Shown: one piece after another, positions 33,252 through 44,430 of the stretch | Layout of the letters: every line of letters begins with the position of its first letter | How positions within the stretch are numbered: the first letter of the stretch is position 1 | Assembly (NCBI GenBank): GCA_032164295.1 | Contig: JAJHTX010000001.1 | Span: forward strand, 4,278,001 to 4,342,000 | Source of the DNA: Inonotus obliquus | Lineage: Eukaryota; Basidiomycota; Agaricomycetes; Hymenochaetales; Hymenochaetaceae | Direction of reading: 5' to 3' | Length of the DNA stretch: 64,000 nucleotides | Position numbers and translations under genes: made by a program | Notes under the pieces: generated by a model | Database searches by the model: none | Told to the model about the DNA's origin: nothing | The model's input: the letters and a program-made list of their open reading frames with translations, nothing else

Positions 33252-34081
33252 TTAATGTGGTCCAACTTGCTTAGCTGCCCCGCTCGGCTTTGTGTAATCC
33301 TTGGCCTTTGCCGTGATATCTTTATAGTCTTCTCCACGGATCCTTTTAGAGCGACGTTCTGGGTGACTGCTATTCTTTCTCTGCTTTACTGGAGCATTGA
33401 TGTGGAACGGTTTGTTAGTCCACTTGACATGCTTGGTGACCTCCTTCAGATGCTTTGAGATTTCATTTTGGGGGGTACCAGAGCAGTATTTGCATCTGCA
33501 AGCTTGCCTCGGGCATCCATACGCAAGCCATTTGGCATGCATGGCAAATTCCTGTAAAGACCATTAATTTGTCTCGTTTTCTGCATGCCAGAGAGATCAC
33601 TTACAAAGGATGATCTGAACACGATGCGTGTACCATCGGACTTAAAGCCTGAAATGTTCGTGACGTTAGAACTGCACGGGCATGTAGAAAGCTTCCCACC
33701 AAATAGGTATCTGTCCTTGGTACCTTTCTTGTCACCTTCCTGGTCTTCTCTCTCGCTCAAATAAAGCTCGTATCCCGCCGGAAATCGAGGCATTTCGAAC
33801 ACCATGCCATTCTCTGCAGTAATGCATTAGCAAGCTTTATTATACCTCGGAAGCAGTTGCTCACTGAGACCCTCCCAAAACTTTGCATCATGCATCAACA
33901 TTGTAGCAGTTCTTCGCAAGAATCTGGACCGCGTAGTTTCATCTGCTTTGGGAAGCATAACGTTGCCGAAAGTGGCATACTCTTGGATATATGCATTGTC
34001 GCAATCCGAGTGCGTGATCTCAATGGTTGGCGCATTGGCCAAGACCAGGTGTCTGGGTTGTCCTGCATATGGATCTGCCAT
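33252..34081 (-). CDS. Clr2-like (cryptic loci regulator 2 N-terminal type) protein
   Basis: Three exons join cleanly: MADPYAGQPRHLVLAN through DAKFWEGL, then KNGMVFEMPRFPAGYELY through RIVFRSSF, then EFAMHAKWLAYG to the stop at 33252. The product is 241 residues. The order PxFPxGY, then RYLFGG, then FRSSFEF...W, then a C-x-C-x-x-C motif (CRCKYC, residues 160-165) followed by PQNEI matches, from memory, the transcription-silencing domain of fungal Clr2 proteins. Clr2 acts in heterochromatin silencing with the SHREC complex in fission yeast. The C-terminus is Lys/Arg-rich. The protein is shorter than full Clr2, so it may be a stand-alone silencing-domain protein. Assignment rests on motif pattern only. 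Confidence 0.55.
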
Positions 34082-34349
34082 GACTGTTGGTTGATGGGGG
34101 TGGTTGTGATGGGGAATGAGCTTTAAATATCATGGGTGTGGGAATCCGTGCTGCGGGGATGACGTGATCAGCTACGGCTGACTAAGTAGAACTGTCCAGA
34201 ATGAATCATCACTACACTAGATGACTCGTCACAACGCAACATCGAAGCCATCGCATCGTATGTATTCAAATGACACAGACAATACAATACACAAGAAGCG
34301 ACTTCATCCTATAGATAGGAAGCATCCTTTAATTTCCATGGTTCCTCAG

Positions 34350-37300
34350 TCAAAAACGTCCGCAGCGTAGCGCTCCTTCTGCACATGCTCCCATGCGGCC
34401 TCAATACGCTCCTCATTCCAGTGAGGATGATTGTCTTTCATGACATCGATACACGCTTGCTTGATACCGTTGGCAGCGCGGCGCGAACCACAGGTGTAGA
34501 ACTGCACCCGTTAATGTGAGTCATTGAGTCAATTCGAGTTATAATTGTCCGGGGACGAACCTTAGCACGCTCATCATATAGGGCAGTGATGAGCTGACGT
34601 TCGTGCCAGATACGACTAAGGAACAGTATATAAGTAAGTAAAGTGTTACGAAGAAAGGACTGATATACGCACTGCTGGACGTAATTGCATCCTTCGGACG
34701 CTTCGCTTTTCCTTGAGAATGCCGGTCGTAGATCAACGACGTCCAGCTGCACCCACTCCTTCAAATCCGAGTCCATGTATAGATAATCCTCCTCCGGGTC
34801 GCGGCAGCCGAAGAACAACACGGCACGTCCAACTTCACGCCCACTAGCCTTCTGAGCTGCGCGTTCCTGGACAAACCCTCGGAACGGTGCCAGACCGGAA
34901 CCAGCGGCGAACATAACTATAGGTGTCAATGGGTCGGATGGGAGCGCGAATTGCGCTCCAGACGGGCGTACGGCTACGGATATGTGATCGCCCTGCTTAA
35001 GACCGGCGAGGAACGATGACGCGACACCTCTGAAACGCTTGTTCTCAAATCCGGAGAGCGTGGGACCATCGACGACGCTAACGGTGAGTGAGACGGATGA
35101 TGGATTAACTAGCGGTGAGGATGAGATAGAATACTGCCGAATGCGCATTGGAGGGAGGAGACTAAGAAACGTCGCGAATGATAGGTCAATGTCGGTATAC
35201 TGCTCTAGCAGGTCCAACACGCTGATGCGTTTCGTAAGCACCTCGTCCTGATATTTTTCCGCTAGGTCGTTCAAGGCCGCTATGGTGCCCTCAATGGATG
35301 CTGCTGCCTTGATTCTCTGCAGATCACGGATTGTAGCAGGCTGACTCAGCTCAACGAAGCCGCTGAGCAGAGAGTGAACAGAGACGGGGGAATCCGTAGG
35401 AAAAGTCGATGGACCATTCGCCTTGATAGTTATCTGTAACAAGCGAGTCAGCTAGTCACAGGGACGCTTAAGGAGTGCCCTAACTTCTTGATCGCGGTTG
35501 AGGTTGAACCGCTTGAGCACTCTCTGAACACTGTCTTCATGGTTTATCGGAAGGCTGGAAGAATTATGAGCACCAAGTAGCATATCGACTGCAAAACACT
35601 CACATAGCCAGGTAATCACCAGCTCTGTAGACCATTCCCGCCGGAAGTTTGATCTCTGCCACGACGATTAGCAAATCACAACTTATGGCGCTATAACATA
35701 GGAATTCATCGTACCTATGTGCCTCTTCTCCGGGACTCCGGGCTTCGTAAGCAAGCGATTCTCCAAAATCACGCCAGGTGCGGCATCCAGCTGGCGCAAC
35801 ACCTTAGTGCGGGTCGCATCAGGACTTGCGAGTTCGATGCTAAGCCCCGTGCTTGCGGCTCCCTCAAGGTCCTTCCCACCGACGTTGTATTTCTGTACCG
35901 TCCGTCAATGTCAATCACAATCCGTTTATTGGGTGAACAGAAAATCGGACCTGCTCAAGAACATCCCACATTCTCTCCTCAAACTCATCAAACTTCTGGA
36001 AGAAGTCTGCAGAAGCAGCATCGCCTTCCCCGTGTTCCATCAAACGTTGCGCACCGAAAGCAGACATTTTTTCATCGATGAGCTTCGGAATGCGCTGGTA
36101 TGTCCGTACCCATTCATGGTTTCCACAACCAAAGAGTAAATAAGCAACACCATCAAGCGGTCCGTTTCCGTTTTCAGGCTGTAGAGCAGAGAGCCATGCA
36201 ACGAACTGTGCTGCATTGTCTGCCGGCTCTCCTTCAAAGGACGCGGTAACAATGACAATAGGGGTATTTGTCGGAAGACGACCGGTAACACTGTCAAGAG
36301 TATTGAGCTGCGCCTTGAAGCCTATTAGAATGCAGGTCAGCACCAAAGAACGTGCGATCGGAGTGAAACGTGCCGTGTATGTAAGCGTCAGAGGCAATAC
36401 GTTGTGCGAACGCTTGACTCGTCCCGGTGTTGCTTCCGTACAAGACGAGCAGTGGGTGTCCATCCTGTCTAGCCTGGCTTGTAGCTCCCATAACGGGCTT
36501 TGCGCGTGTAGCTGCCGGTCTTGGCACTCTATTCGGGGATCCTCTTCTCTGCCTCGGCACGACACGGACAAGCATGTCCTTTGGCTTGATCGTCAAGGCC
36601 TGCTTGATTTCTAATGTATAACTTGCGTCGTTCAAGTATATATCGAACTGACTGAAAATGCTGGCCATTACAAGCAATGCCTCCTGCCATGCAAACGCAC
36701 GACCAATGCACGCACGGGCACCGTAGCCGAATGGCTGCCATGCCTGATCAGGGAGAGCTTCAAACTTCCCGTCAAGCATGCGCTCGGGACGAAACACTTC
36801 AGCATCGTCGCCCCAGACGAGCGGATCTCGGTGCGCAGTGAGCGCGTGAATTGCAAGCAACTGATCCTTCTTGACTTCATAGCGCTTATTCTCCGACTTC
36901 GCTGGGTCGCCGTCGCCACCAATCAGTACTGCGTCTTCCTTAGGAGCGACGGTACGTGCGGGTGCACTTGGACTGAGACGAAGTGTCTCACGTAGGACTG
37001 CGTTGAGGTATGGCATCTTGCCTAAGTCATCGAGCGTGGGTTCTTCCGTCCCGAGCACTTCGTCAAGCTCTTCACGCAGTCGCTGGAGGCACGGCGGATT
37101 CTTCAAGAGATAGTACGTAGCGAACGTGAGCATGCCGCTAGTCGTTTCATGACCAGCGATCAGGAAAGTGAGCAGCTAGGGAAGAATAATTCTCAGTTTA
37201 GAGCCTCATGGGAGATATAGCGACACCTCACATTGTATATGATGTTGTCCTCGGATAGTTGTGCGCCCGTCTTTGAATCTTTGCCTTCCAGCATGAGTGT

Positions 37301-38075
37301 CAATAGATCGGGTTTATCGGTAGGTTGCTCGACTCTCTGTCTGATGATCCCCCTAGCGACTTCCGTCATATGTTTAGCTTGCTCGAAATAGATTTCATCC
37401 TCCCTCTTATAATACAACGGAATCATTTTCGTGATTCCTGGACGCAGCGCACGTCGCCCAGATGTAGCGAGAAACTCCGCCATCTCCTGGGTGAAAATAG
37501 GCATGTCGCGCTCGTAGAATGAGTTGAAGCGATAGGACATGCTGCAGAGCGCAATTGTATCAAAGGTTAAACGGGTGTAATCCTCTGATGGATCAAACAC
37601 GTGTGTCGGACCGAATCGATGCCATTTAAGCAGCAGCTGCGAGCATATATCTTGCATATCCGGGAACATGTTGCGGATACTTGCGGTACCAAACGCGGGA
37701 ATAAGAATACGGTCTGTAGATTGAAGTCAATTGCAGCATCGAGAAGAAAGGAAACAAAGACTCCTCACGAGCAATACCCCAATTGGGCTCATCGATCTCT
37801 GCGGTGAACAACCCATCTCCCGCCAGATTCCTGACTTCCCTCAAACCACGACTAACGGTCTTCCTGAAATGCGCGTCGTTGCTTACTTGGCGAACCATGG
37901 CAGCAGAGTTGATATGGACTACGACCACGCCGCCGCTGAACGATAGCTGGTAGATCTCTCCATACTGCTTAGCAAGGAGCAAGAATGAGCGCGCGGGGAC
38001 ATCAGAGTCTATGAGAGTTGCATTTCCGAGAAATGGAACGGTTGGAGGTTGGGGAATAGAGCTGAGGGTGCTCAT
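34350..38075 (-). CDS. CYP505-type cytochrome P450 / NADPH-P450 reductase fusion
   Basis: A self-sufficient fatty-acid subterminal hydroxylase of the P450foxy/CYP505 type: one polypeptide with haem, FMN and FAD/NADPH domains. Start at 38075 (MSTLSSIPQPPTVPFLGN). The haem domain shows the I-helix AGHETTSG (about 37150), ExxR in RETLRLSPSAP (about 37000) and the haem-ligand loop FGYGARACIGRAFAWQ with Cys. The FMN domain begins LLVLYGSNTGTSQAFAQRI. The FAD domain has RQYSISSSP (FAD-binding R-x-Y-S) and FAAGSGLAPFRGF (NADPH), then GCRDPEEDYLY and the C-terminal YAADVFD. It has about six introns and roughly 1,050-1,100 residues, normal for the family. No N-terminal membrane anchor, so it should be soluble. 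All catalytic motifs are intact. Confidence 0.93.
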
Positions 38076-38113
38076 GATGGCGGGTGAGGAGAGGACTGAG
38101 TGCTCTGCTCCAA

Positions 38114-38120
38114 ATTTATA
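38114..38120 (-). promoter_or_regulatory. TATA box of the CYP505-type gene
   Basis: TATAAAT on the minus strand about 40 bases upstream of the ATG at 38075, implying a short 5' UTR. Confidence 0.5.
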
Positions 38121-39390
38121 CCCGCAGCCAGAGCTTATTTCCGGCAACTGGGGCAGTTCTATTTCCGCAGTAGCAACCGGTATTACGATGCGGTCCATTA
38201 CTCACTCGAAAGTCGAGTGGAAACCTCATGAAAAATGGGACCGTAGTCGCCAGGTTCGGGCAGTCGGATGCCGAGGTGTAGAGATGCGAACGAGACATCC
38301 ATTCAGTAATCGATAACCTATACGGCGAGAAACTGGCGAGCTTGAGAGTTCAGATGGGCACGAGGCTGATGAGGTGTTGAGACAAGGAGAAGGAAGCAGG
38401 CCAACCAGCACTTTCCAATTCAATCCATTCACAGCAGGATGACCGCCGATCTTTTCCCGTCCTGAATACGGAAGGGGATCGACGCCAAGAGATCGACGCG
38501 GAATAGAGCTGGGCAAGGTAAGCTTGGCTTTTTTTCACATGTGAAAAGTATATCAACTGCGTGAGACAGCTACGCGACGACTCTGATTAAACGATAATAA
38601 ACTGGTGATCATCATCGGCTCTACTCGCAACCCGCGCTGGACTAAACTGGAAGATTCTCAGGAGCGACTTCGAAGTATTCATGAACGGTATAATATCACT
38701 GGATCAACAATGCACTAGAGTTCACGGTGCCTCCAATTCGTCCGGGAGTCCAGTGCAACCTGGTGATGACTCGAATCTTCTACGTGAAGTCAAAGTCCTT
38801 ATCCATTTCACGACCGCAGCTCTTGATGACCGCAAGAGTAGGAGTCTCTCTTGTGAACATGCCAGGGGAAAAGGAAAATGCGACTCTTTTTCGATCAACA
38901 TCCATTCCAGGTCCCAACAATTCTGATATCTATCACTGTGATTTGCAAAGCTTTGGCAATCGGTCTGTCTCATGCAGACATATTCGTCAAGCATCCTACG
39001 GCTCTTGTGGGCTTCAAAAGTACTGTGTCGTCTAATTTGCCTGACAGAACATCGATTGGACAGTTCCATATCAACAAGAACACGGAGCGCCAAGACGACC
39101 GCGTCTACGCCCATCATACTGTATCTTTTTGGTCCAGTTTTCTCACTATCACTTTGTTGTGCTCTTGATGTATAGCGCTTGCATCACTTCGAATCCAGGT
39201 ACCATGGGGGTCTCTTGCTCGTACTTTGCTTTAAAGCTCTTTCTCCCTCGCTCGTACGCAGGCACTCCCCTATATCCGCGAGCACAATCTCTCCTGTTCA
39301 GGCCTGGTTTGCCTGGCCTATCCTGTAAGAGCCTGGACCGCATAGTACCCACCCCAACTACTGTACCACATTACTCATCTTTGTGCTTCG
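38121..39390. other. divergent intergenic region
   Basis: Lies between the CYP505-type gene (minus) and DUF6533 copy A (plus). Short overlapping frames on both strands have no domain. Presumed to hold both upstream regions. Confidence 0.45.
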
Positions 39391-41043
39391 ATGAAGATGC
39401 TTCTTTTACCTCGTGCTGCTATCGTGCCCACCAATCCTAGCGCGGATGAGGCTTCATTGGTCATCGAGGAGGAACTTACGACATGGTATTTCTTGGTCGC
39501 AATCCTCACTCTTATCGTCTATGATGCACGTAAGTGATGCGCTTGTCCTAGTACTTGTTGGTGAGATGCTCAGGAAGCAGCTGAAGTCACGACAATGGAT
39601 AAGGAGGTAAGTAGACGAGCATTTCCCCGGCCACACGAAGTTGAAACTTTCGTATCAGGTCAGATATTTTTGGGTAAGCTCATATTCCTTTCTCATTGTA
39701 CTGTCCGTCTCATTGCACCCCGGGCCGTTTACAGACACGTTCGACGAATCACGTTGCCGTCGTATACTTCCTCGTAAGTACACTCCCGCCTATCTTCTCC
39801 CACCCCGCTGAACATGACTCAGAATCGATACGTCGGTCTCTTCGGCGCTACCTCAAATTTCTTCAGTAAGTCAGCGCCTGTAAATGTGTTTCATCCTGTG
39901 CACTCTTCTCTGATGAAAGCTTTGTCCTCACCAAGTCGACACGTTTCATGCAACGCTTTCTATGTACGTTTGTCAAGTCTTGACTTCCGTCTGAGGACTG
40001 ACTTGTGTCGGGTGATGGACAGGTGTAAGGAGTAACACCGAGTCAAAAACTGATAGACTTCTGAATTGCTGTGTAGGCAAATTTGCAATTTGGTCCCGGA
40101 GTCTATCCTGTGAGTGTACTTTGATTGATTGAAGGTTAAAAAAAGGCTAACATGCCACCACAGATTGGGTCACAATTGTCCTCGTCGACTGTGCGTCTGC
40201 ATTGGGCAGTATTCGATGAAATTGTATTATTGACGATTTTCTGTAGATATTCTTATGATGAGAGTACTCGCACTCTACTCAAAAGGTCTTGCAACAGAAA
40301 ATATGCACTATAGGTTACTCACCAGATAGCAGGAAAAATCCTATCGATGTGTCTCAAATCACTTCTTGTACTAGCTGCTTTCTCGAGGTTGGCTATTCTC
40401 ATTTATATCACATGGGTACAAGATAGTGCGTCGCATCTCCGAATCCTTCTTTGTCTTTCTTGATGTTGATTTGCGAGAGATCCTTAGTCGCAGTATTCAG
40501 ACTCGCTGAGGATGTAGTAATCTGTGGTGAAAGGCAAAGTGCTGCTATCAAATGGGGAGTCATTGATTGGTAGGTGGTCTTCAATCCATTCGGACCACAC
40601 ATTCCTGATACACGTGTAGGCTTATCCCGATGGTATACGGAGTTGTCCTGATGATCCTTGCCCTTCATAAAGCCGTGCTTTATTGGAGAGTTTCATCCGG
40701 GTTCAGTGGTTTGCAGCTCGTAAAGGTCTTGATCCACGATCAGATTATCTACTTTTTGCTGTACGTCCTGTAATATGACACCCGTATTCACACTGACCTC
40801 AGACCTTGTCGCAGAGTCGTAGTATGCTGTGTTCTCAACATAGTCCAATTCAAAATCCACGTAACGAATACCATCCTCGCTGGGATTCTCTCAACCCTTG
40901 GGAACCCCTCTCTACTATGCGTCGTTGGGAGTCGAATGCTTTTTAATCTGAAAGAAGCCGGAAATCGCGGATTTACCGAACACGCGACGTATTCAGTGAA
41001 GTCTTCCGGGACGGTGGAATACTTCCACATGCAAGAGATATGA
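39391..41043 (+). CDS. DUF6533-type multi-pass membrane protein (copy A)
   Basis: Start at 39391 (MKMLLLPRAAIVPTNPSADE). Exon ends were placed by comparison with copy B. The first exon ends WYFLVAILTLIVYDA, then LTTMDKEVRYFW and THVAVVYFLNRYVGLFG (the DUF6533 signature: TM1, the D-x-E-x-x-x-W linker, TM2 with LNRY). Later exons give FAIWSRSLSYWVTIVLVD, YILMMRVLALYSK, SLLVLAAFSRLAILIYITW, CGERQSAAIKWGVIDW, LIPMVYGVVLMILALHKAV and VLIHDQIIYFLL. The final exon is NTILAGILSTLGNPSLL to SRMLFNLKEAGNR, with stop at 41043. There are roughly ten exons and about 340 residues, and all junctions are in phase. Probably an integral membrane protein with about seven TM segments; its function is unknown. It is a close paralog of copy B, which faces it. 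Confidence 0.75.
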
Positions 41044-41767
41044 GCAAACGCATGCTTTCCTATCTGTTATCCCTTTTGAGTCGTGGCTCCGGATAAACTG
41101 GTCCTTTCTTGAATCTAAGATCGTATCTGTGATGTATTTGTAGGTTGAGCTTGTCGAGATACATCATTACGTAGATGGGAATAGACTGCACAATTCTTTT
41201 GCGCAACGAGAACGAGCGAAGAGAGTGGTTATCAGCTGCCGAAGATATCGCAAAGGTCATTTTCATGACGTAAGCACAATATCGAGAATACTAGCCGTTC
41301 TCCTTCAAATCGGAATTGAGTAATTGCCACAGTAATGTAATACGTACCCCATTTACAACGACCATGCGTAAGCCCAAGATATCGGCACGTATTATTAGGC
41401 TTAATATTACAGTTGATTTTGGTCCGGGGCGACCCATTTGTGCAGGGTTGACGAGCTTGGTTCCGGCGGTCCTGAGTCCACGTTTACCATGATAGAGTAA
41501 CACCGGTACGAGTAGCATGGCAATTTGAGTGGGGTACATGAATGTATGAGAGGGGTTCATCGAGCATTCGAGTCTGAGAGGTGCCCATTAGGACACGTGA
41601 GGCAAAGAAGAGGCGTACGCTCGCTCGGAAACATCATGGCTGATAAGAGAGCCATATCGTATTATAGTTCCGCTTCGATGCCAGGCACGAGGCATACAAG
41701 TCAACCAGTTTTCAGTATAGCAAGCAGGGTCATGGCAGCGGCGGAGGTCGAGAAGTTGGCAAAATGG

Positions 41768-42037
41768 TCATGTGAGAGTCCAGCCGAAAGATCTTGTCGT
41801 CCAGATTGCTCTTGAATAGCAAGGAAGTTTTACCTTGAAGCCCTTTGAGGGCACGCGAAGACGGGCAGGCTCACCGGCGAGCTCCCAGTTCGCGCTTGGG
41901 GTATCGATGAAGTTGATCATAAAAGCCGCCGAAGAGGATGGGGAAACCAATTGATATGAGATCTCGATCTCGAGCTGAGAGCACACATCGCGGCGTTGTT
42001 CTTGTCTTGTCTCTGTGACATTGCACACTATGGGCAT
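41768..42037 (-). CDS. possible small hypothetical protein or exon
   Basis: The frame from the ATG at 42037 contains CSQLEIEISYQLVSPSSSAA and WELAGEPARLRVPSKGFKV, with a protein-like composition and GC-rich third positions. No domain is recognised and the downstream splice options are poor (one would need a 23-nt intron). It may be one exon of an unresolved gene or a shadow frame. Confidence 0.22.
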   Translation of the reverse strand: MPIVCNVTETRQEQRRDVCSQLEIEISYQLVSPSSSAAFMINFIDTPSANWELAGEPARLRVPSKGFKVKLPCYSRAIWTTRSFGWTLT

Positions 42038-42600
42038 GACCGTCGCGCGAACACCGTCTCTCTTTGCTTTGAGGTAGTCTTGTTGTCAGTCAGTCAGGGA
42101 TGGCAAGACATAACGACGCCACGTGAACTGAGGACAAGAGCGGGAGCGGCACGTGTTCAGAAATTACTACTTTTGCTAATTATATACATAGTTCGAATTC
42201 TAACCCTTCATCCCTCCACATCCCCATCCAAGGTGCTAGGCCGTCGCATTCACCATAACCCCAGCGATTTGTAGTGCGCGGAGTCCTACCAACACAAGAA
42301 CATTCCAATCAACCAACGACTGTATACATCAGATCGGAGGTTGACAAGTTTTTGGTGGTCCTGCCACATTACTGTGTGTAACATTCCACTCACTATAATA
42401 AGCAGACGGGGACGTTTCGACTGCGCCGCCGCTGACGACAGTGACTCCTAGTGACTCTGACGACGCTTAGTCCGACACCGGTACGTCCGCTCCCCAACAG
42501 AGCAGATAAAAATTGTTGCACTGGCTAACTCCAGATTCAGGCTCATTTGGGCTGTCCGATTCGCTCGCGAGTATAGATCTTGATCCGGGTCGGTGGTCCC
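42038..42600. other. intergenic, no gene seen
   Basis: Upstream part of the promoter region for the small membrane protein at 42760. No supported frame. Confidence 0.4.
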
Positions 42601-42610
42601 GTGGGTCGTG

Positions 42611-42618
42611 TATATAAA
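42611..42618 (+). promoter_or_regulatory. TATA box for the small membrane protein
   Basis: TATATAAA, about 140 bases before the ATG at 42760, followed by a pyrimidine-rich stretch (CTCCCTCTCGG, TTCCTTCCCG) like fungal start-site regions. This is the strongest TATA box in the 38-56 kb segment. Confidence 0.55.
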
Positions 42619-42759
42619 GTGCGCTTGACCCCCACCAATTCATAACTCCCTCTCGGTAGCTCTCGGTCTTCTCATAAACCTTCCTTCCCGTCTTCGCTTC
42701 AGCAGTTGCCTCTCCATCTTTGCATCACACAGTCCGGCACGTCTCACCACAAACAAATA

Positions 42760-42966
42760 ATGGCCATGCGTCCATTCGATGTCTACGTCCACCCGGACTT
42801 CAAGTACCAGCCTTACGAGCCCTACCATGGCTCCAATCCCCGCCCTTCGCGACGAATCGCACTCGCACTCGTGTTGGCAAGCGCAGGTGCTGCGCTTGCT
42901 GTGCATCGATATGCGCCGGACGCTCTCGCTCCAATACTTAGTCCGTTAGGACTCACGCTACTATAG
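42760..42966 (+). CDS. small single-pass membrane protein, 68 residues
   Basis: Unrecognised. The short frame from ATG at 42760 (MAMRPFDVYVHPDFKYQP) has a Tyr/Pro-rich N-terminus, an Arg-Arg flanked hydrophobic segment IALALVLASAGAALAVH that should span a membrane, and a hydrophobic C-terminal tail ending LGLTLL. A strong TATA box, pyrimidine leader and a good start context (ACAAATAATGG) precede it, supporting a real, well expressed gene. Such tail-anchored-like mini-proteins in fungi are often mitochondrial, but no targeting signal is decisive here. Confidence 0.55.
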   Translation: MAMRPFDVYVHPDFKYQPYEPYHGSNPRPSRRIALALVLASAGAALAVHRYAPDALAPILSPLGLTLL

Positions 42967-44430
42967 GAAAGATTCTTATGTTCGTGGGGTCGGGTGGAGA
43001 TCCGCATGCTGTTACCGTGACCATTCTTCTGCTGTATTTCGTGAGTTCTCATGTTTCATGTCGTCTTCCGGGCGTTTCACGCTAATATTTTGGCGGTGGA
43101 CCAGTCTAACTCTTCCACAACCTCGGTGTTCTCTCCGTCGGATGGAGAATGTGCTTGCGTGTTCGAAGCCACCATCCACCATTGATTTCATACGCGCCAC
43201 CATTTATCAACACGCAATTGTCCGAAGTGTCCGCAGTCCGCAACGCCATCGGAAAATTTTCCGACCTTCGTTCGGACGGCACTTCAGCATTCCAAATCGA
43301 TCTAACAAGGACGCCATCATCCCGCGTTGCTCGCACATCGCATATTTGTGTTCATTGCCTGCATGTTCTACTCTATCATACACTTATTTATTCTATTCCC
43401 CCAATTTATTATTCGATTCTCGTTCGTTCCCATGGCGGATGTCTTACCCCTAGCGCTCTTTTTTCCTTTATTGCGTTTCATCTGGCATTTGTTCCCACAT
43501 ATCATCTCGGTCCCGCGATCCTGGAATGTCGGCCTTTTGCTCTCTTCTCATTCACCATCATCATTATATTTCTGGTTGTACCGCCGCTTTCAGACTCGTT
43601 GCATCACGTCGCACCACTCATTCCTTCCTTTCTCTGGTCGTGTAAAGTTGTACATTAGCGTCGCTGTCCGTCCACCATGTACACAACAAGCGAATTTCCT
43701 CATTGATGTGCACATGTCTCCCACACGTTGTTCTTGGAGGAGGGACGAGGCGTTCATTTCGCTGGCAGTTTAAGAACAAAAATTTCTCCGGCCCCTTGGC
43801 TGCTGGCATGTGATTTCCATCCAGAGAGAGATTCATTACGTCATCCGAGTGTGAGTCATCATGACCGGTCTGCATATAGTCAGGTCAATGCATGCTCTTT
43901 GTAGGTGTCATACTGCGTAGTAGAATACTCTGACTTTAGCCCGGCAGCGGCTTATAGAACATTACCGTGGACCAATAATCTGTTCTGATAACTACCAGGC
44001 GCAGCTACTGTATCTCTCGCTAAATTTCCTGTCGTGGTACGTTTCGTGACCAATACTACTTGTCCAGACGACAGACGACAAAAGGTAAATGTGACTCATG
44101 CCCGTCCTTAGGTTTCGCGATAAGGAATAGGCTGTGCTGTTGTGCTGTTGCATACGAGTCGAACAAGATACGTGACGTGACGATACGTGGCACGTACTTA
44201 GTGCACGTCGAAATGTTCCGAGAATAGTGCGATGCATAGATTACTGGCCCAATGACTATAGGTTCGCATTCCAAAGAGGATGCATTCAAAGCAAAGCTAC
44301 CTGCAACACGGACCTGAAGTCATCCTGATAACTGCACTTCTCAATATATATGATTCTCTGTAACAGGTTGCGCTAGTTGGAGAAAAGCGGCATAATATTC
44401 AAAATACTACGTCAGTCACTGATCGATGAT
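42967..44430. other. intergenic, no gene supported
   Basis: Hydrophobic-looking frames at 43149-43773 on the plus strand overlap one another in different frames and arise from C/T-rich sequence. No gene is called. The rest is AT-rich. The 3' flank of the F-box gene lies at the right. Confidence 0.45.

Noticed and set aside
40788..41030. Minus-strand frame at the end of DUF6533 copy A
   Set aside because: Exact antisense of the conserved last exon of copy A (LGNPSLL to LKEAGNR), so it is a shadow.
43149..43773. Long hydrophobic plus-strand frames between the mini-gene and the F-box gene
   Set aside because: Two overlapping frames are hydrophobic only because the DNA is C/T-rich; no start context, splice partner or known domain.
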